A stretch of 64,000 nucleotides of DNA from Solen grandis. Taxonomy: Eukaryota; Mollusca; Bivalvia; Adapedonta; Solenidae. The translations under genes and the position numbers were made by a program. Below the pieces are notes generated by a model. The model ran no database searches and was not told where the DNA came from. It worked only from the letters and a program-made list of their open reading frames with translations. Position 1 is the first letter of the stretch. Every line of letters starts with the position of its first letter. The DNA is taken from positions 4,181,943 to 4,245,942 of the forward strand of contig CM037785.1 in NCBI GenBank assembly GCA_021229015.1, written 5' to 3'. This document shows, piece by piece, positions 1 through 13,089 of this stretch.

Positions 1-117
1 CATGAAGTGTAAACAATTAAGAGTTGTCAGTGTAGATGACTTGTACCCTGCATCACCACCATGTCCAAATTCATTAAACCCTCTTACAGCTATCAATTCC
101 AATTTATTATTTCCAAT

Positions 118-418
118 AACCATGACCTTGTCCTAATCTCCATCCATTCTAAACACAATCCCAATCTTCAATTCTAAATTGCCTTTTTTAGTAACCATGA
201 CCTTGTCCTAATCTCCATCCATTCTAAACACAATCCCAAACTCCAATTCTAAATTGCCTTTTTTAGTAACCATGACCTTGTCCTAATCTCCATCCATTCT
301 AAACACAATCCCAAGCTTCAATTCTAAATTGCCTTTTTTAGTAACTATGACCTTGACCCTATCTCTACCCATTGTAAATATAATCCCAAGCTTCAATTTT
401 GATTTCCTACTTTAATTT
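118..418. repeat. 75-bp tandem repeat array
   Basis: Four head-to-tail units of 75 bp begin at 118, 193, 268 and 343. Each contains AACCATGACCTTGTCCTAAT, a CCATCCATTC block and AATTGCCTTTTTTAGT. The first three are nearly identical and the fourth is clearly diverged. A weaker fifth unit may continue to about 490. The abrupt drop in identity suggests array growth from the left-hand units. Confidence 0.9.
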
Positions 419-1182
419 ACAGTGACCTAGTCCTTTGCTATGCCCATCCTAAATACAATCCCCTTAAGATCTGTTCCCATTGTCACTAAAGACCATCAGC
501 TGCAATTGAGATACTGTATTCAAGGGAGACAAGCTGTGACTGGACTGGATGAAATATGCATGATTTCAGTATCACCTGAACTTCATACAGTGAGGCAGGG
601 ATAGAATTACAGATGTAACTGACACTAATGAGACCCTCCCTCAACTACCAGAGACAATTAAGTCCTTCACCATTACAAAATAATGTATCTACGAATGCTG
701 ATGAGTGCTCCAGGATAATCAAAATGCAGCAAAGTGAAATAAATAATTACTGCTTCTTTAATCACTGGAAGTGGTAAAAATAAACATTTATAAAAAATGT
801 AAAATGAAAAATAAAATGTGCGTCTTGTAAAAATCATATTTACAGTTGAGATATATACAGATTATTAAGTGCATATTATATGATACATGTACATGTATAT
901 ACAAATACTAAAATCGTTGTATGTAAACTTGTATGTAAATGGAATGCTAAAATAACAAGTTTGCCAGGATGGCCCTGCATTGCTCACCTGAGTTACAATG
1001 CCTATATATAGACAATCTAAAATATTTTTTTTTTTTTCACATCAATTTATAATACTTTTTAAACCATTCTGACAATTCATAAACAATCTAAACATGTTTA
1101 AACACATCCATATTTCATGAATATTAGACAAAAAAAAAATGAGGCCTTTAAATTTCACATAGATTCACCCTAGTCACCTTTC

Positions 1183-1231
1183 TTTTGACCCTGCATGACC
1201 CGGTTTTGACCCTGCATTACCCGGTTTTGAA
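1183..1231. repeat. 21-bp short tandem repeat
   Basis: Two full units of 21 bp (TTTTGACCCTGCATGACCCGG and a one-base variant) start at 1183 and 1204, followed by the beginning of a third. They lie just left of the first scaffold gap. Confidence 0.8.
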
Positions 1232-1272
1232 CTTGATGCTGATTGAAGATTGGGCCAAAAATATGGCCATGA

Positions 1273-1372
1273 NNNNNNNNNNNNNNNNNNNNNNNNNNNN
1301 NNNNNNNNNNNNNNNNNNNNNNNNNNNNNNNNNNNNNNNNNNNNNNNNNNNNNNNNNNNNNNNNNNNNNNNN
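1273..1372. other. Scaffold gap of 100 N
   Basis: Exactly 100 undetermined bases, the usual placeholder for a gap of unknown size. The left edge reads GGCCAAAAATATGGCCATGA, similar to dispersed-repeat sequence at the left edge of the second gap. The right edge runs into a 31-base poly(A) and a GC-rich minisatellite, which probably caused the assembly break. Confidence 0.98.
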
Positions 1373-1375
1373 TGC

Positions 1376-1379
<4 letters not shown>

Positions 1380-1411
<32 letters not shown>

Positions 1412-1500
1412 CGACCGGACCCGACAATCCGCCAAGCGACCGGACCCGACATTCCGGCAAGCGATCGGACCTGACGATCCGCCGAGCGACCGACCTCTGC
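1380..1500. repeat. Poly(A) run followed by 25-bp GC-rich minisatellite
   Basis: A run of 31 A (1380-1410) is followed by three 25-bp units starting at 1411, 1436 and 1461 and a partial fourth at 1486. Unit core: GCGACCGGACCCGACAATCC. The composition is far more GC-rich than the surroundings. Open frames through this block are artefacts of the repeat and the gap. Confidence 0.9.
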
Positions 1501-2852
1501 TTAAGACTTTCCCAGTACAACTCAACTCATGAAACATCGATAGGAATTGTAGTCCTGGATGCATTAAGCTATAACTTTAAATCAAAATTACATAAAGCTT
1601 ACAAAAGTCCGATCCAGACCATGTGTGTACCTCATTGCCGTCCCTTATCAATTGAATCTTTTTTTTTTTTGCAATTTAATTAAGATTGTACGAATAATTA
1701 ACTACTAATAAACAATAACAGATGCTTGTTATATCATCGGAAATTAAATTTCTAACTTGTCCGTAGGAAGAATGGATGGTGTAAAATACTGAAAGTTCAC
1801 CTGAACTTACTCATACCGTTAATGCAGCCGATTCATTGATTTACTTTTATCGATGATAGAAGAGATAATGAGAGTGCATTTAAACGACCAAAATGGTGGC
1901 GGGTTGTGTAAATGACCGGAAAGACCCGTCACATTCCATCAATATAATTGTCACCCAGTTAATCAACCCTTCAACTAATTATTGACCTATTCCCAGGTCA
2001 GTTATGTCATAGAATCGCATCAAACCAAAATTGATTGAGTGCATATATGCAACCCGTTGAGATAATGGATGACAAAGTATCAAAAATTTCGGGTCCAATA
2101 ATTTTGATCATTGCCCTGCATTAGTAAGAGGTCAATACAATAGTCAGTTTAGCGTGCCATTTTTTTTCATAAAGTACAATGCATACCTTTATAGGGCGTC
2201 ATTGGCGTATCATTAGATTACTGTTCATTCTTAAATTATAAATGTGCAGTTTATCTAAAGCCTAAGCCAATAATTTTGACATTAAAGGTTTAATAAGGCT
2301 TGCAACCTTGACTTGATTGTGTTACGGTGACTTATGTCTGTCATAACTGTCACTTTGCTGACTAAAGTCAGATAACAATCCTCAAATTAAGTTGACACTT
2401 TTAGGCTCACATAGCGTATACTTTTGAGACACCGTCATAACTGGTTTTAATCATTTCGTTTAATGGACAAGGGGTCGTCCTCATTTCGTTTGGCCAATTT
2501 ATTCATAGAGGAAATCTATCAAGTTTTATACCATCAGTGAATGTTGCTCTACAGTTGTCAATTAAATGGATTATGCGAATAGCAATTTCAAGTCTTTGTA
2601 CCGCAATGATTATTTGCAATTGTATGAAAATCAAAGTAATAATCCCAGTAATTTACAATCAACGTCAAAACACACTATTTGTCGCTGGTTTATGATTTGT
2701 TATTATCATCATTATTTCATTTAACATATCAAAACCCCAGTCCATTGTCAATTGTATACCAAATGGTTGTATTTATAAATGTCCTTTGCTGTTCGTAGAA
2801 ATTGCAAGTCTATAAACTAGTAATGATTCTTTTTTGTCTTTGCCATATATAC

Positions 2853-2873
2853 GTAGTAGTAGTAGTAGTAGTA
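2853..2873. repeat. (GTA)n microsatellite
   Basis: About seven consecutive GTA triplets. No coding context is visible. Confidence 0.9.
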
Positions 2874-3212
2874 TGCGGTGTAAAATTATGTTTGCCTTTT
2901 CAGGCAAGTATCGAGCTTCTCAGAAATATACAGACAGCATTTACGCGGCTTAGAATCTCATATGGATGTTTCTAAAGGACATAACTTATAATTGTAAATT
3001 TATAATGACCGTTATGTGTATGTTAGATCACCTGAAATACGCGCCACAAATGCGCTACAGTGCGTATTTTATCGATAAGCAAGAATGAGGTAATAATCAG
3101 ACTATAATAAAGCAGTAGAGGATGTGAGTAATTTGTTTTTGATGACAGATAATGGCTGTACTGGAAAATTAACGCTAGATAAAAATGTGACCGAAGAACA
3201 CTTAGACAATAG

Positions 3213-3235
3213 TCACGTGCACGTCATTCACGTGC
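3213..3235. promoter_or_regulatory. Two closely spaced CACGTG E-boxes
   Basis: Two perfect palindromic CACGTG hexamers (3213-3218 and 3230-3235) lie 11 bases apart in AT-rich DNA. Such sites are bound by bHLH factors of the USF, MYC or CLOCK type in animals. They lie about 0.4 kb upstream of the promoter-like cluster at 3631-3690. Function is inferred from the motif only. Confidence 0.3.
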
Positions 3236-3630
3236 TAAGATATATATTTTTGTGTTATAGCATTGGGACCATTGCTTTACCATGGCGTCCTGAAAGGCAT
3301 TTTTATGTTGTGTTTTTTCTCTCCTTTTTTACATGGAGACTGTGGGTGCAAGCTCAGTGTACTGCCATTGAATAATGGGACAGACAGACAGACCCAGTGG
3401 TGACTCCACTAGATCCTATGTCTTCATCAAATCCCTACAACAGTTGACAGGCAAGCGAATGTTATTGGGCACAGTTTCAATAACTGAACGTTGAGAATTT
3501 TGATAGATTATAATATCCCACATAAAGAAGCAATTCAATCTATAGGAGGATTAGGAGAGGGCCTTTGACCTTAATCTCGCTGAGTCGCTCAATAACATCG
3601 GCGCCCGAACCCTAGCGCCCATTTGTGCTG

Positions 3631-3712
3631 CCCCGCCCATCCAATAATGAATTCATGGATCCCCCACTGGAACCTGTCAATATAAATAGTTTGCAACATT
3701 TTTATTACTGAC
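3631..3712 (+). promoter_or_regulatory. Candidate core promoter: GC box, CCAAT box, TATA box
   Basis: CCCCGCCC at 3631-3638, CCAAT at 3641-3645 and TATAAATAG at 3681-3689 occur in canonical order and spacing for a plus-strand promoter, predicting a start near 3712. The local GC content is higher than the flanks. The next plus-strand coding candidate is at 7173. No transcript evidence is available, and chance co-occurrence is possible. Confidence 0.35.
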
Positions 3713-5032
3713 ACATCGTTATAGATACAGCGATTTTGGTCACGGGGTTATAATGAAAATCAAAACAGTTCACTGCATATCGATCAGAGAATATCAGGAG
3801 AGTCCGAAAACATGTAAACTAAAATAATGAATAGGTATTGTGCATTTTCGATTATACTTAGTGTTTTACTTTTCTATTGTCAGATTATGAAGTTCATCAC
3901 ACTTAAGTCCTTGGAAATGAGTCAGGTGTGAAAAAAAATCTTATTACAAGTTAACCACTTTAAATACTTATAAATATGTAGTCAGTCTGAGCTGCAATTA
4001 ATATGTCAAAAAGTCTTATTCGGAATTGAATTGTATATATCAATAACACTCTTCAAACTCTCGAAGTTCACAGTGTATTATCCATTTGTTATGACAATGG
4101 CGTGAAATATCTAGTTCATTTAAGGACGAAAGATATTACATTTAAAACAGGGTATTTTTTTTCTATTTTGTCAAAATTTGTGCCTAATTTTAGCGCAATA
4201 GATATCTATGCTCTTCACGTACTGTAATCATGAAACAATGTAGGAAACAATATATACAGAAAATCTAAGCTATTAGAATTATAAATAAAAAGTTGAACAC
4301 CGAAAACAAACACCCCAAACGTAGGGTCATAAGCAGATATCGGAAATTTACTTGCACGTGAGCACTATCACTTATACCAGACTTTCCCGTTGTTTTAATT
4401 CTGGCTCTATATCTTCGAGCTTAACAATGGCATTCATTGTCTTCTCGTCTCATGGTTTCGTGTTTCCAGAGATCGGGTAATTATAGAAGTACGGGTGATT
4501 ACACAGCGACCCTGCCTTAACAATTCATGATATGCATAAGTGTTGCTAATTAAGTTATAATTGACAAGTTTGCTTATTTTTTTGTTTTGGAGATTCGAAA
4601 ATTTAAACGGTACAGAAAAAGAGGGATGTGTTAAATGAAACCGCTTGAATATACGCCAAGAGATAATTTGTGAATGGGTCATTTCACAAATATTTGTTTC
4701 ATTTTGTATGGCCCATGGATCGATAATTTGTAAGTAATACACGAATACGTCAACCAGAATAACAGACTTGCAATTTAAGATAATATCAACTGGGAGATGG
4801 ACTGCATAAAAAGGGCAAGACATATTAAATGTTATACTCTTGGATGTGATTTGTGTTGCGTCGATATATTGTGGTCAATAATTTCCTAAATGGATATTTT
4901 AACACATATATTGTTTCGGATTTTTTTTAAAACGGTTGATAAATGTTAAAACTATACATTCTTCAAGTTAATCGGTGAGTATTAGTGTAAAAAAAGTTTT
5001 TTTCCTCTAGGAAATTTATATGTGCAGATGCA

Positions 5033-5039
5033 CATATAC

Positions 5040-5074
<35 letters not shown>

Positions 5075-5093
5075 AAAGAGAGAGAGAGAGAGA
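5033..5093. repeat. Compound (TA)n(GA)n microsatellite
   Basis: An alternating TA tract passes directly into GA repeats interrupted once by AAAAG. The same TA-to-GA junction occurs at 58395-58467. Confidence 0.9.
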
Positions 5094-5703
5094 ATCATAT
5101 TAAATGACAAACATGAATATGGTTAAAATGAATTGGAAATTAGAAAGTTAATCTAATGGAAAATCAAACCTTAACAAAAATTAAACAAATATATAAGCAG
5201 CAGATTGTACAAATTGCATATTTATAGGCTATTGAAAAAAAAGCGAATACATGCAGAGGAATACATGTACATGTATATATATATTTGATAAATCTTCGGA
5301 TAATTGTTTTAGCAAATCTTATCTGTTCAAGTTAAGTGAGTGGCGAGGAGAAAGGTCTCAATGGCATGCCGTCTTCCATAACGGACATGTATAGTCTAAC
5401 TAAACACGTGGAATTTGATACCTGCAGAAACTCAAAGAAATGAAAGGAAATATTGTCTTAATTAACTATCCGTGTTATACTTTGCAAATTTGATCACGGA
5501 AATATCAATCTAGTTTATCGGAATAAAATATGGGTGAAATTCTAAGTCTTGATAAAAATACTTACAAAATAACTTAAAGTCGTGAATATTTGACATTCAA
5601 CCAATCATAGCATGATAATTATTTATAAAGTTTAAGAGTAATTTAAATAAATGCATAATTAATGGTTATCAATCTGGAATAAGTTAGTTAAGTAGTTAGC
5701 CAA

Positions 5704-5767
5704 ATGGGGCTCGAACCATAAACTTTCGGATCCGTAGTCGCCTACGTTACCACTGGACCATGGTGGC
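5704..5767 (-). repeat. tRNA-like SINE head, minus strand
   Basis: Read on the minus strand this begins GCCACCATGGTCCAGTGGTA and ends with GGTTCGAGCCCC, which are an A-box-like and a B-box-like pol III promoter element about 45 bases apart. The intervening stem bases do not form a clean cloverleaf, so it is read as a SINE head rather than a tRNA gene. Confidence 0.55.
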
Positions 5768-7172
5768 ATAATAATGATAGAAAATAAAAGAACTATTTAA
5801 CTAATGTTTTATTCATGAATAAATTCTGACCAATAAAATACAATATTTCAAATCAATTGTAATATTTCATATCGCTTCAAACTACAGATTGATTTTAAGT
5901 TAGAAACAAAAATATAAGACAACTATCTTGATTATTAGCAGAAAAAGAATAGCAAAGACTATAACATTATGAATATTTTACATAATATAACATAACCTGA
6001 TATAAATATCATCATATGTCAAAACTGAAATTGTCACTGCCGGATAACTCCTTATGTCGGAGTACCTCTAAGATGGGGAAACACTTAATCCAGTTTATTG
6101 TCAGAGGCTTCATTGTTTGTAGGTTAAGGTCAGATGTTAATAGCTCTAACAATACTTACCTATATTTACCCATCCAAATTACACATAAGTTTATATGATA
6201 ACACAAGTAATTTGTCATTTTAAACATGACACTCATTAAACAGTATTGCCGTTTATTAAGGGTATATCGTATGTCTCTCCTGAATGAATTTCTATCAATT
6301 TATGACAAACGTTCGCCGTATCAGGGACCATAAGTCATACATCCTCAAATAAAATTTAAACATAATAGGATCGCTTAAATACCTTCCCACAATAAACTAG
6401 CAACATTGTAAGATGTAGTCTCTCTCGGATAAAACCACTTTAAAAGTTGTTCAATTAAAATCCCCGAGACGCCTTGAGAAGTTAACGCACTTTAACAGTA
6501 CTACCATCAAGTGATTCTAAATTCGGATGGCACCATTTGTTCTTGACTTTTCCCAGTCGCCGCTGTTAAAAAACGAAAACTCAAACATTAACATTCTTAA
6601 TGGATTTTCAATCTTAGGTTTATTTGTAAACATCGAAGAGTACTTGTGATAAATTTCACTGCATACTAGAGGGTTTCACAATCAAGTGTACATAGAGAGG
6701 GTTGGACGATGTTTAGAGGTAAGAGAGGGTCATTTATAGTGGTTATTCTGCATGGAAAATCCCAAATAGAAATCATTCAAAGTCTCATGTTCCATTCCTT
6801 TACAGGGATATGAATTATACGGTGCCCACTAGATTATACGAGTATAAGGACAACTACATATGCAAACAATGTAAATAAAACGTAATTAGCATACAGCGCT
6901 GAGAGAGACTTATCAGCAGTGAAATGGTTTCTGGATTAATTATTTGAGGACATAATGCGCAGTTTTTTATTCTATTTTACTCTAGAGCAGTGAACTATGA
7001 ACTGAATGACATGATTACAGAGCACTGATATTCAAACACTGCCTGAGTAAAGATGCATTAATTACAAGACTAATGTGCAAAACCTGAATAGTGTGTGAAT
7101 ATGTGACATTGATAATATTCTATGAGGGAAATCATAATTTGGATTTATGAACTGTTCCTTGGGTAATACGGT

Positions 7173-7279
7173 ATGGCCAGCAACTACCATTCGCCGGTAA
7201 TATTGGAGAGATTTTCGTCCCGACAAATTCGCCGACATCACCGGCGGTCACATACAAGGAGACTAGCTGACTTTCCGAG
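7173..7279 (+). CDS. Candidate first coding exon of an unrecognised gene
   Basis: ATG at 7173 opens a 35-codon frame that is rich in Arg and His (RRHHRRSHTRR at about residues 19-29). It ends at a possible donor GAG|GTACAT with phase 2. The acceptor of the long exon at 17492 requires exactly phase 2, and joining the two keeps the frame open (AG plus A gives Arg). The block is more GC-rich than its flanks. Against it: the intron would be 10.2 kb, a one-in-three phase match is weak evidence, and the minus strand is also open here. No homologue is recognised. Confidence 0.3.
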
Positions 7280-8602
7280 GTACATGTACTTTAATTGTAT
7301 ACGTCTACTGCATGCTAATTTTGAATTATATATAAATTGGCTGGATTATTTGCTACCTATACATTTCACATTATTGTGTAACGGTAACAGATATTATGAA
7401 ACACTCTGTACATGCACTCATATAGTAATTAAATTAACATACTCAAGTATCATTGAGTAATAACTGTTTATCAAGCATATCAATTATTGACTGATAATGT
7501 TTGGGTATATCTTTCTCTATATCAAATACATTCCGAATCTGTTCGATCTTTGGTGATTCATGTATTAATTCACTTTATTAATCTTTTTAGGTATAACAAA
7601 CAAAAACAACCAATATATCAATTGTTTATATAATTATCTGTATATTTTTCTGTCTAACTATTGTTTGTCTGTCGTTTGTCGCTATATCTTTTTAAATCAA
7701 TGATCCTATCATTTTCAAATATGAATTTGTTGAGCTGACGTTTTTAAGTCAACATTAGAAAGGGTACGCGGTATAAAAAATTATAATAGTAAATAATTAG
7801 ATATCGCATGCGTTATCTAAAATTTAACGTAAAAGCAAATACGGTACATAAATATTTATTTAAAATATTGGTTACTTCAACCAAATTGCATGTTTTTATT
7901 CAACCAGGTCCCTCTATCTTTTTTTTTCTGCCTGCCAGTTATTTGATAAAATCATTAAAATACGGGACCGAATGTCAGTATTTGTCACCAGGAAAGTAGG
8001 GTTAGGAAAAAAATGATTGGATATTCTATGTCCGGATAATCCAGACGTTCGATTTGTTCACTTTTATCATTATTGTAAACAGACAAGGATTATCTCCATC
8101 GGTTTAGAAATGCCCTTTTAGAGTACACCTGGTATCGAAAATAAACCCACAATTATTATATATATTTAAATGGGTACAATGATGGAGTCCCCAATGTTTG
8201 CACCATCTTCAATGGCTAAAGTCAGTTCTGTTGTATTTACGTCATACGATATCGCTCAATTACCGCCAAAAACCAATAACCTGTTCATCAATCATCCCCA
8301 TCAGGGTCACGTGATCCGATTTTGAACCTATGATCGGGGAATGTCTTCATTTACATGATAACCCTACACGAAAATTAAACCCAGTATTGTGCGTTGACGT
8401 GAAACACGGACTCTCATGTGCCCGTGTTTTCGATATTTGTTACTGTTTGGTACACTTGACGCAAGAACAGATAGCAAGAGGAATTAAAGAGAAAAAAGGA
8501 CAGGAAGAAATCATATAGAAATGTGATCATTTGCTCTCTTTTCAGCTTTTTTGTCATTTGTAATCAATCAAAATAAAGAAAAAAAAAGTTATCCATATTA
8601 TG

Positions 8603-8769
8603 TAAGACTGTGGCTGAGCAGAACATTCGTTGACTTAACACAACTCAACCCCTCACCGCTGTGGGTTCGAATCCCGGCAAGGAAAGCTTACTTCTGTGCA
8701 CTATGGGATTTCCTGCATTTATAATGATCTGGACGTCGCTATATAACTGTCGCAGAAACGGTAAACATC
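8603..8769 (+). repeat. SINE family A, degenerate copy
   Basis: A head related to TGTGGCTGAGC (A-box-like), the block CAACCCCTCACCGCTGTGGG, a perfect B box GGTTCGAATCCC, and a shortened tail with GGACGTCGCTATATAACTGTCG. It matches the better-preserved copies at 14364, 24381 and 44417, but the middle domain is deleted. Confidence 0.75.
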
Positions 8770-9320
8770 ACAGCAACCTGTTAGTCCGAAAAATACATTT
8801 CTAATAAATTTCCGATTTTTCAAATTCTAGCTTATAAGTGTGCATACTTAAAACTCATTAGAAGATAGCAGGAGATGCATTAGAGAGGAGGGATATGTGA
8901 TAAAGCTTACTACATTTCACGCCCGATATTTGAAAAATCTACTTATCTGATTATCTGAGAAGGATTTTGGAAGGACAACTTTTTTGTTCGAAAATTATAT
9001 ATATAGTTTTTATATTTATTAATTCGAACTCATTTCGTAGGCTGTCCATTTTTTTTAAGTCGGTATACCATATGTCTATCCAGGGTACATAGAACATATG
9101 ATCACAAGATCATATGTTGTCAAGTCTATATTTTAAGCCAGGATTTATTAAATTTAAAAATGCATTTTTCGCATATATTGAAGGCTTTACACATTTTTTT
9201 TTATTCTTGTTTAATTACAAAAAGAAATTACAGTGCTTATGTATTGATGTATGACTTATTGATTTCATTATATAAAAAAATTGTGTCTTTAATACATTTT
9301 AAGTGGTATACCAGTCCAAT

Positions 9321-9625
9321 TTAAGGGCGTATTTCACAATAGCGCCATTTACTATATAGACAAAGAAGGAAAATCAAAACTAGATTTTTTTTTTAAACTC
9401 GGCATTATTATAGAGAATCATATTAGAAACAAATTTATGGGATAAAAAATGGGGCTCGTTTTTTAGTTATCTGCCCTTGGAAATGACAGAAAAGAGCAAA
9501 AAACTCATATTCAGGGGCAGATTACTCAAAAAGTAGCACGGAGACCCCCGTTATTTATCCCCTAATTTTGATTTTCATTCTTTGTCTATATAGTGAAACG
9601 GCGTTATTGTAAATACTCCTTTAAG
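9321..9625. mobile_element. MITE or fold-back element with ~60-bp terminal inverted repeats
   Basis: The left arm (9321-9382) and the reverse complement of the right arm (9566-9625) match over about 60 bases with few differences; both contain CACTATATAGACAAAGAA or a close variant. TTAA occurs at or next to both ends, compatible with a TTAA-targeting (piggyBac-like) non-autonomous element. The roughly 180-bp centre has no coding capacity. Confidence 0.8.
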
Positions 9626-12600
9626 CAATTTGGTTGCAGATGGCCTTTGACTAAGAGTTTTATTTATATCTATCTGTGTTTATTACCCCTATCAATACCC
9701 ATATTCAGACGGCATAATCACATATTGTATTCCTTGATTATATAAAAAAAATATGGGCTGTTTCTCAATCACATGATATGGTGTTATGAACGGTACAAAA
9801 AATATATTCCCGTGTTCACGTAACTGATCACATTCACTCATCGCGCATGCTCTCATTTCACAGACTGTGAATACTACGAAATGTTGCGGATTGTATCACG
9901 TGGTACAGTAATCACCCGTATTCTATATTTAACTTGAATTTACGAAAGGAAAAATGCTGTTTTCCTGTGCAGTAAGACTTACACTTGCCGAGTTTATTTG
10001 CCAGGAAAATAGTTTCCCTAATATTTTTAACGAGGGGGAGTAGAAAAAAAAAAACACATTTTTTTATTTCTACCGATCAACTTTGAACGAGCTGCTTTAA
10101 AACATGGAGATCAGACTGATGGAATGGCTAACATTTAGAATAAGTTTACAAAATTTTAGAATATCACGTTCAAGTACTTTGACTTTGTGAAGCTCAAGCA
10201 TTCAGATGCATAATTGGTACCACGTACTGTACATATAATTGGAGGACTATCCTGTTCGCCCACCTAGTTTCCCAAAACGCCGAAGACCTGCAAATAAAGA
10301 GTATTACAAGTGTAAACACTGTTGACGCAAAGTTAATTTTTCCTAACTGGAAATATAAATATTAATTATGAACTCAAATATTATCCAAAGCTGCAGGATG
10401 ATCAGTTAAACATTCTGATGTTACCCGATGTAGTCAGGGACCCCAATATCAGGATTTAACTAGTTAAATGAATAATGTATCTTATAAAATGAAATATTCA
10501 GTGTTTACGTAGAATACAACCATGCGAATATATTGCACAAAAATGATTGAAAAGTAATCGTTATTAATAACATCTCTCTACAGAGACTTGAATTTTAAAC
10601 TGGGGTTTTAAAATATATATACTAAGTGGGATGGGTCCCCAACCTACTTCCATCATATGACGGGGATAATAAAGTTAATTTAAAAAAAAGAAAAGAAAAG
10701 AAATATACTCAAGGACTTTGAAAGCGTCTAGCCTTGAAAAAATGTCGAATATTATATTTCTTATTTTTAAACGATTTTATATCATTTGAGAATGTAACGT
10801 GTTATATTTCAGTCGTAGGTTAGTGCATGTTTTATGTCCTACTTTTTATTTTATGACGTTTGGAAATAAGAGTTTATAGGAGGGGCCAAACTTTGAAAAA
10901 AAAGTGCACTATCGAAGTTTTAAACATGTTCTCGCATATATTATATAATAACGAAATTTTAATATAATATAATACAATAGATAATGAAATAATAATTATA
11001 AATACATTATGTGTTGTGTCAATTTTATCATATTGATTATTGATCTCCAGTGATAGTTTTTTTTTATATATTCCTTATATTGTATTTATGTAAAATAAAG
11101 TTGAATTAACACATAGTGTATTTATAAATGTTTTTCATTATTTAAACATAAACAAAGGATCAGCCATTACCATTTTTATTGTCAAATGACACCCAAAGAA
11201 ATTACACAATTTACGTACACTAACAAAAATACCAGCGGAGATCAATATTCATTTAATTTACCAAGAAAAACGGACCGCCGAAAGATCGATGTCATACTGG
11301 ACGGCCATCTCACGTGGATATGATTCGATCGTATTTAATTCTGTTTAATTACAAATTACACCATAAAACATAATTATCGCACGCTCCGCAAGGTATTTCA
11401 CGCTTCAATCATTCTTGAAGATGAGTCGTTGCTTAATTGATTTTTTATCTATGTATTTATTCGTTTATTTCTGAGTCACGATGAGCAATTGTCGTTTAAA
11501 AGAATGTTCTGTTTATTTATGTATTTATTTATTCACCAATTTATTTATTTATCGCTACGAAAACAGCGGAAATAGCACTCGATTTACTGTAATAAAAGGT
11601 GTATTCGATTAAACAATTAAGATAGACATGGTAGAACAAGTTCTATGAGTTCCAATTGCAAATTGTTCATTGGAAAAGATGAACGCACAGAGATAGCATT
11701 CATACCATACCTGTCGACCTTGCGTTCGTGACAAACAACGAATAGTTTTTACTCTCGCCATTGTTTAACGTGTAATAGATAAAGATACTGTTACTTTTCG
11801 TACGCGCTGATTTTTCTTGTTGACAAAAACCATGGTGTCGAGGACAGTTCGATTACGAGAGGTTTTGAAGTGCAAGTAAATGCACAAGACTTGATCGGTT
11901 TACATGTGACATCAGAGGCAGTCATTAACTTGTGAACACTACAATATTTAATTTGGAGAAAAATATATATCTAAATATCATTATGCAAAATTAAAAAAAG
12001 AAGCGTGATATGACATGGATAAATAACAGTTTTCTCGTGCAGTGGTCATTGAACAGTTACAAACTGTACAGCAGACGAGAATTTTGTGAGGTGCGCGTTC
12101 GATTTTTCAGACTGAATTAAATTATTTTGTGTGAATTGTACACAAACATCGGGCTATGTGATCGCTTTTGATTCAGTACTTAAAAATGTTACATTATTAG
12201 CAAATCAAATACTACACCTGAAAAGACACTAATTTTGGAGTATAAAACAAATATTTAAAAACTGTGGTCAGCAGGTTACACTTGGCGTGACCTTAATTGT
12301 TTATACAAAGAACTGATTGTTAGAAACTTCCGTATGTAACTAGATAAAATTTGATTTAGATCAAAACAAAATTGCTGGAGCGATGTTATTTTGCGACGAG
12401 GATATAGCTATTTATAGCTCATTGTGTCAAGCAGGTGTTGCGTATACTACAGTCGTTATATTTGGGTGCATGTTGAGAGACAAAGGAACGAGTGATGTGC
12501 ATTACGTTGAGTGAAGCACTGACAATTACGTGACAAGGTGAATATCTAGAAACATGCTGGATTTAAAAATAGAAAACAGTCGGTCAAATATGGCTCGGAT

Positions 12601-12659
12601 AAACTGGCCGAAATTACACGATCAGAGGCTGACGTACATGTAAGTGTGACAACAACGAC

Positions 12660-12662
<3 letters not shown>

Positions 12663-12690
<28 letters not shown>

Positions 12691-12691
12691 C
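12663..12691. repeat. (ATC)n microsatellite
   Basis: Nine ATC/CAT triplets. The minus-strand frame reading poly-Asp across it is an artefact of the repeat. Confidence 0.95.
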
Positions 12692-12958
12692 CATAGCGCA
12701 TGATTAAGTACGGTACATATTGAAACATTTATTGAAGTTTCAATAAAATGAGTTCACATTTAAACGTTTACGTTCGAAGAGCAGATTTTGAGCGTTCATA
12801 ATGCGTTATTTAGTTTAACATATTTTATTGCTTATTAAACAAAATCGTACACATTACACAAGCAATCATGCATATATTCAGATTCACACATATGTATTGC
12901 ATTATACTGTTTTCCATAATAATGATATAATTGCTCTACATCATATTTATTCGTTTGC

Positions 12959-13089
12959 AGTAGGTCGGTGGTTCTACCCGGATGCCTCCGTGCATTCGGG
13001 GTCTTCCTCCACCTGTAGTTAGTTGGAAGTCGCTATATGACTGAAATACTGTCGAAGCGACGGTAAATTCAAATAGTCAAGTCAAGTCA
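12959..13089 (+). repeat. SINE family A, 5'-truncated copy
   Basis: The copy begins inside the middle domain (GTAGGTCGGTGGTTCTACCC) and runs to the tail TGACTGAAATACTGTCGAAG, then AAATAGTCAAGTCAAGTC. The tRNA-like head is absent, as expected for incomplete reverse transcription. Confidence 0.85.

Larger units (their letters stand above)
1501..7172. other. Non-coding stretch left of the first candidate gene
   Basis: No convincing exon was found. It contains a GTA microsatellite (2853-2873), a pair of E-boxes (3213-3235), a candidate core promoter (3631-3712), a TA/GA compound microsatellite (5033-5093) and a tRNA-like SINE head (5704-5767). Short open frames at 3124-3375 and 6016-6198 show no domain, no splice support and no codon bias. 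Confidence 0.6.

Noticed and set aside
118..418. Tandem array considered as a CRISPR-like array
   Set aside because: Direct tandem units without unique spacers, in a eukaryotic genome.
1170..1564. Several open frames spanning the first N gap, with poly-Lys or poly-Phe
   Set aside because: They exist only because Ns and a poly(A) run contain no stops; there is no real protein sequence.
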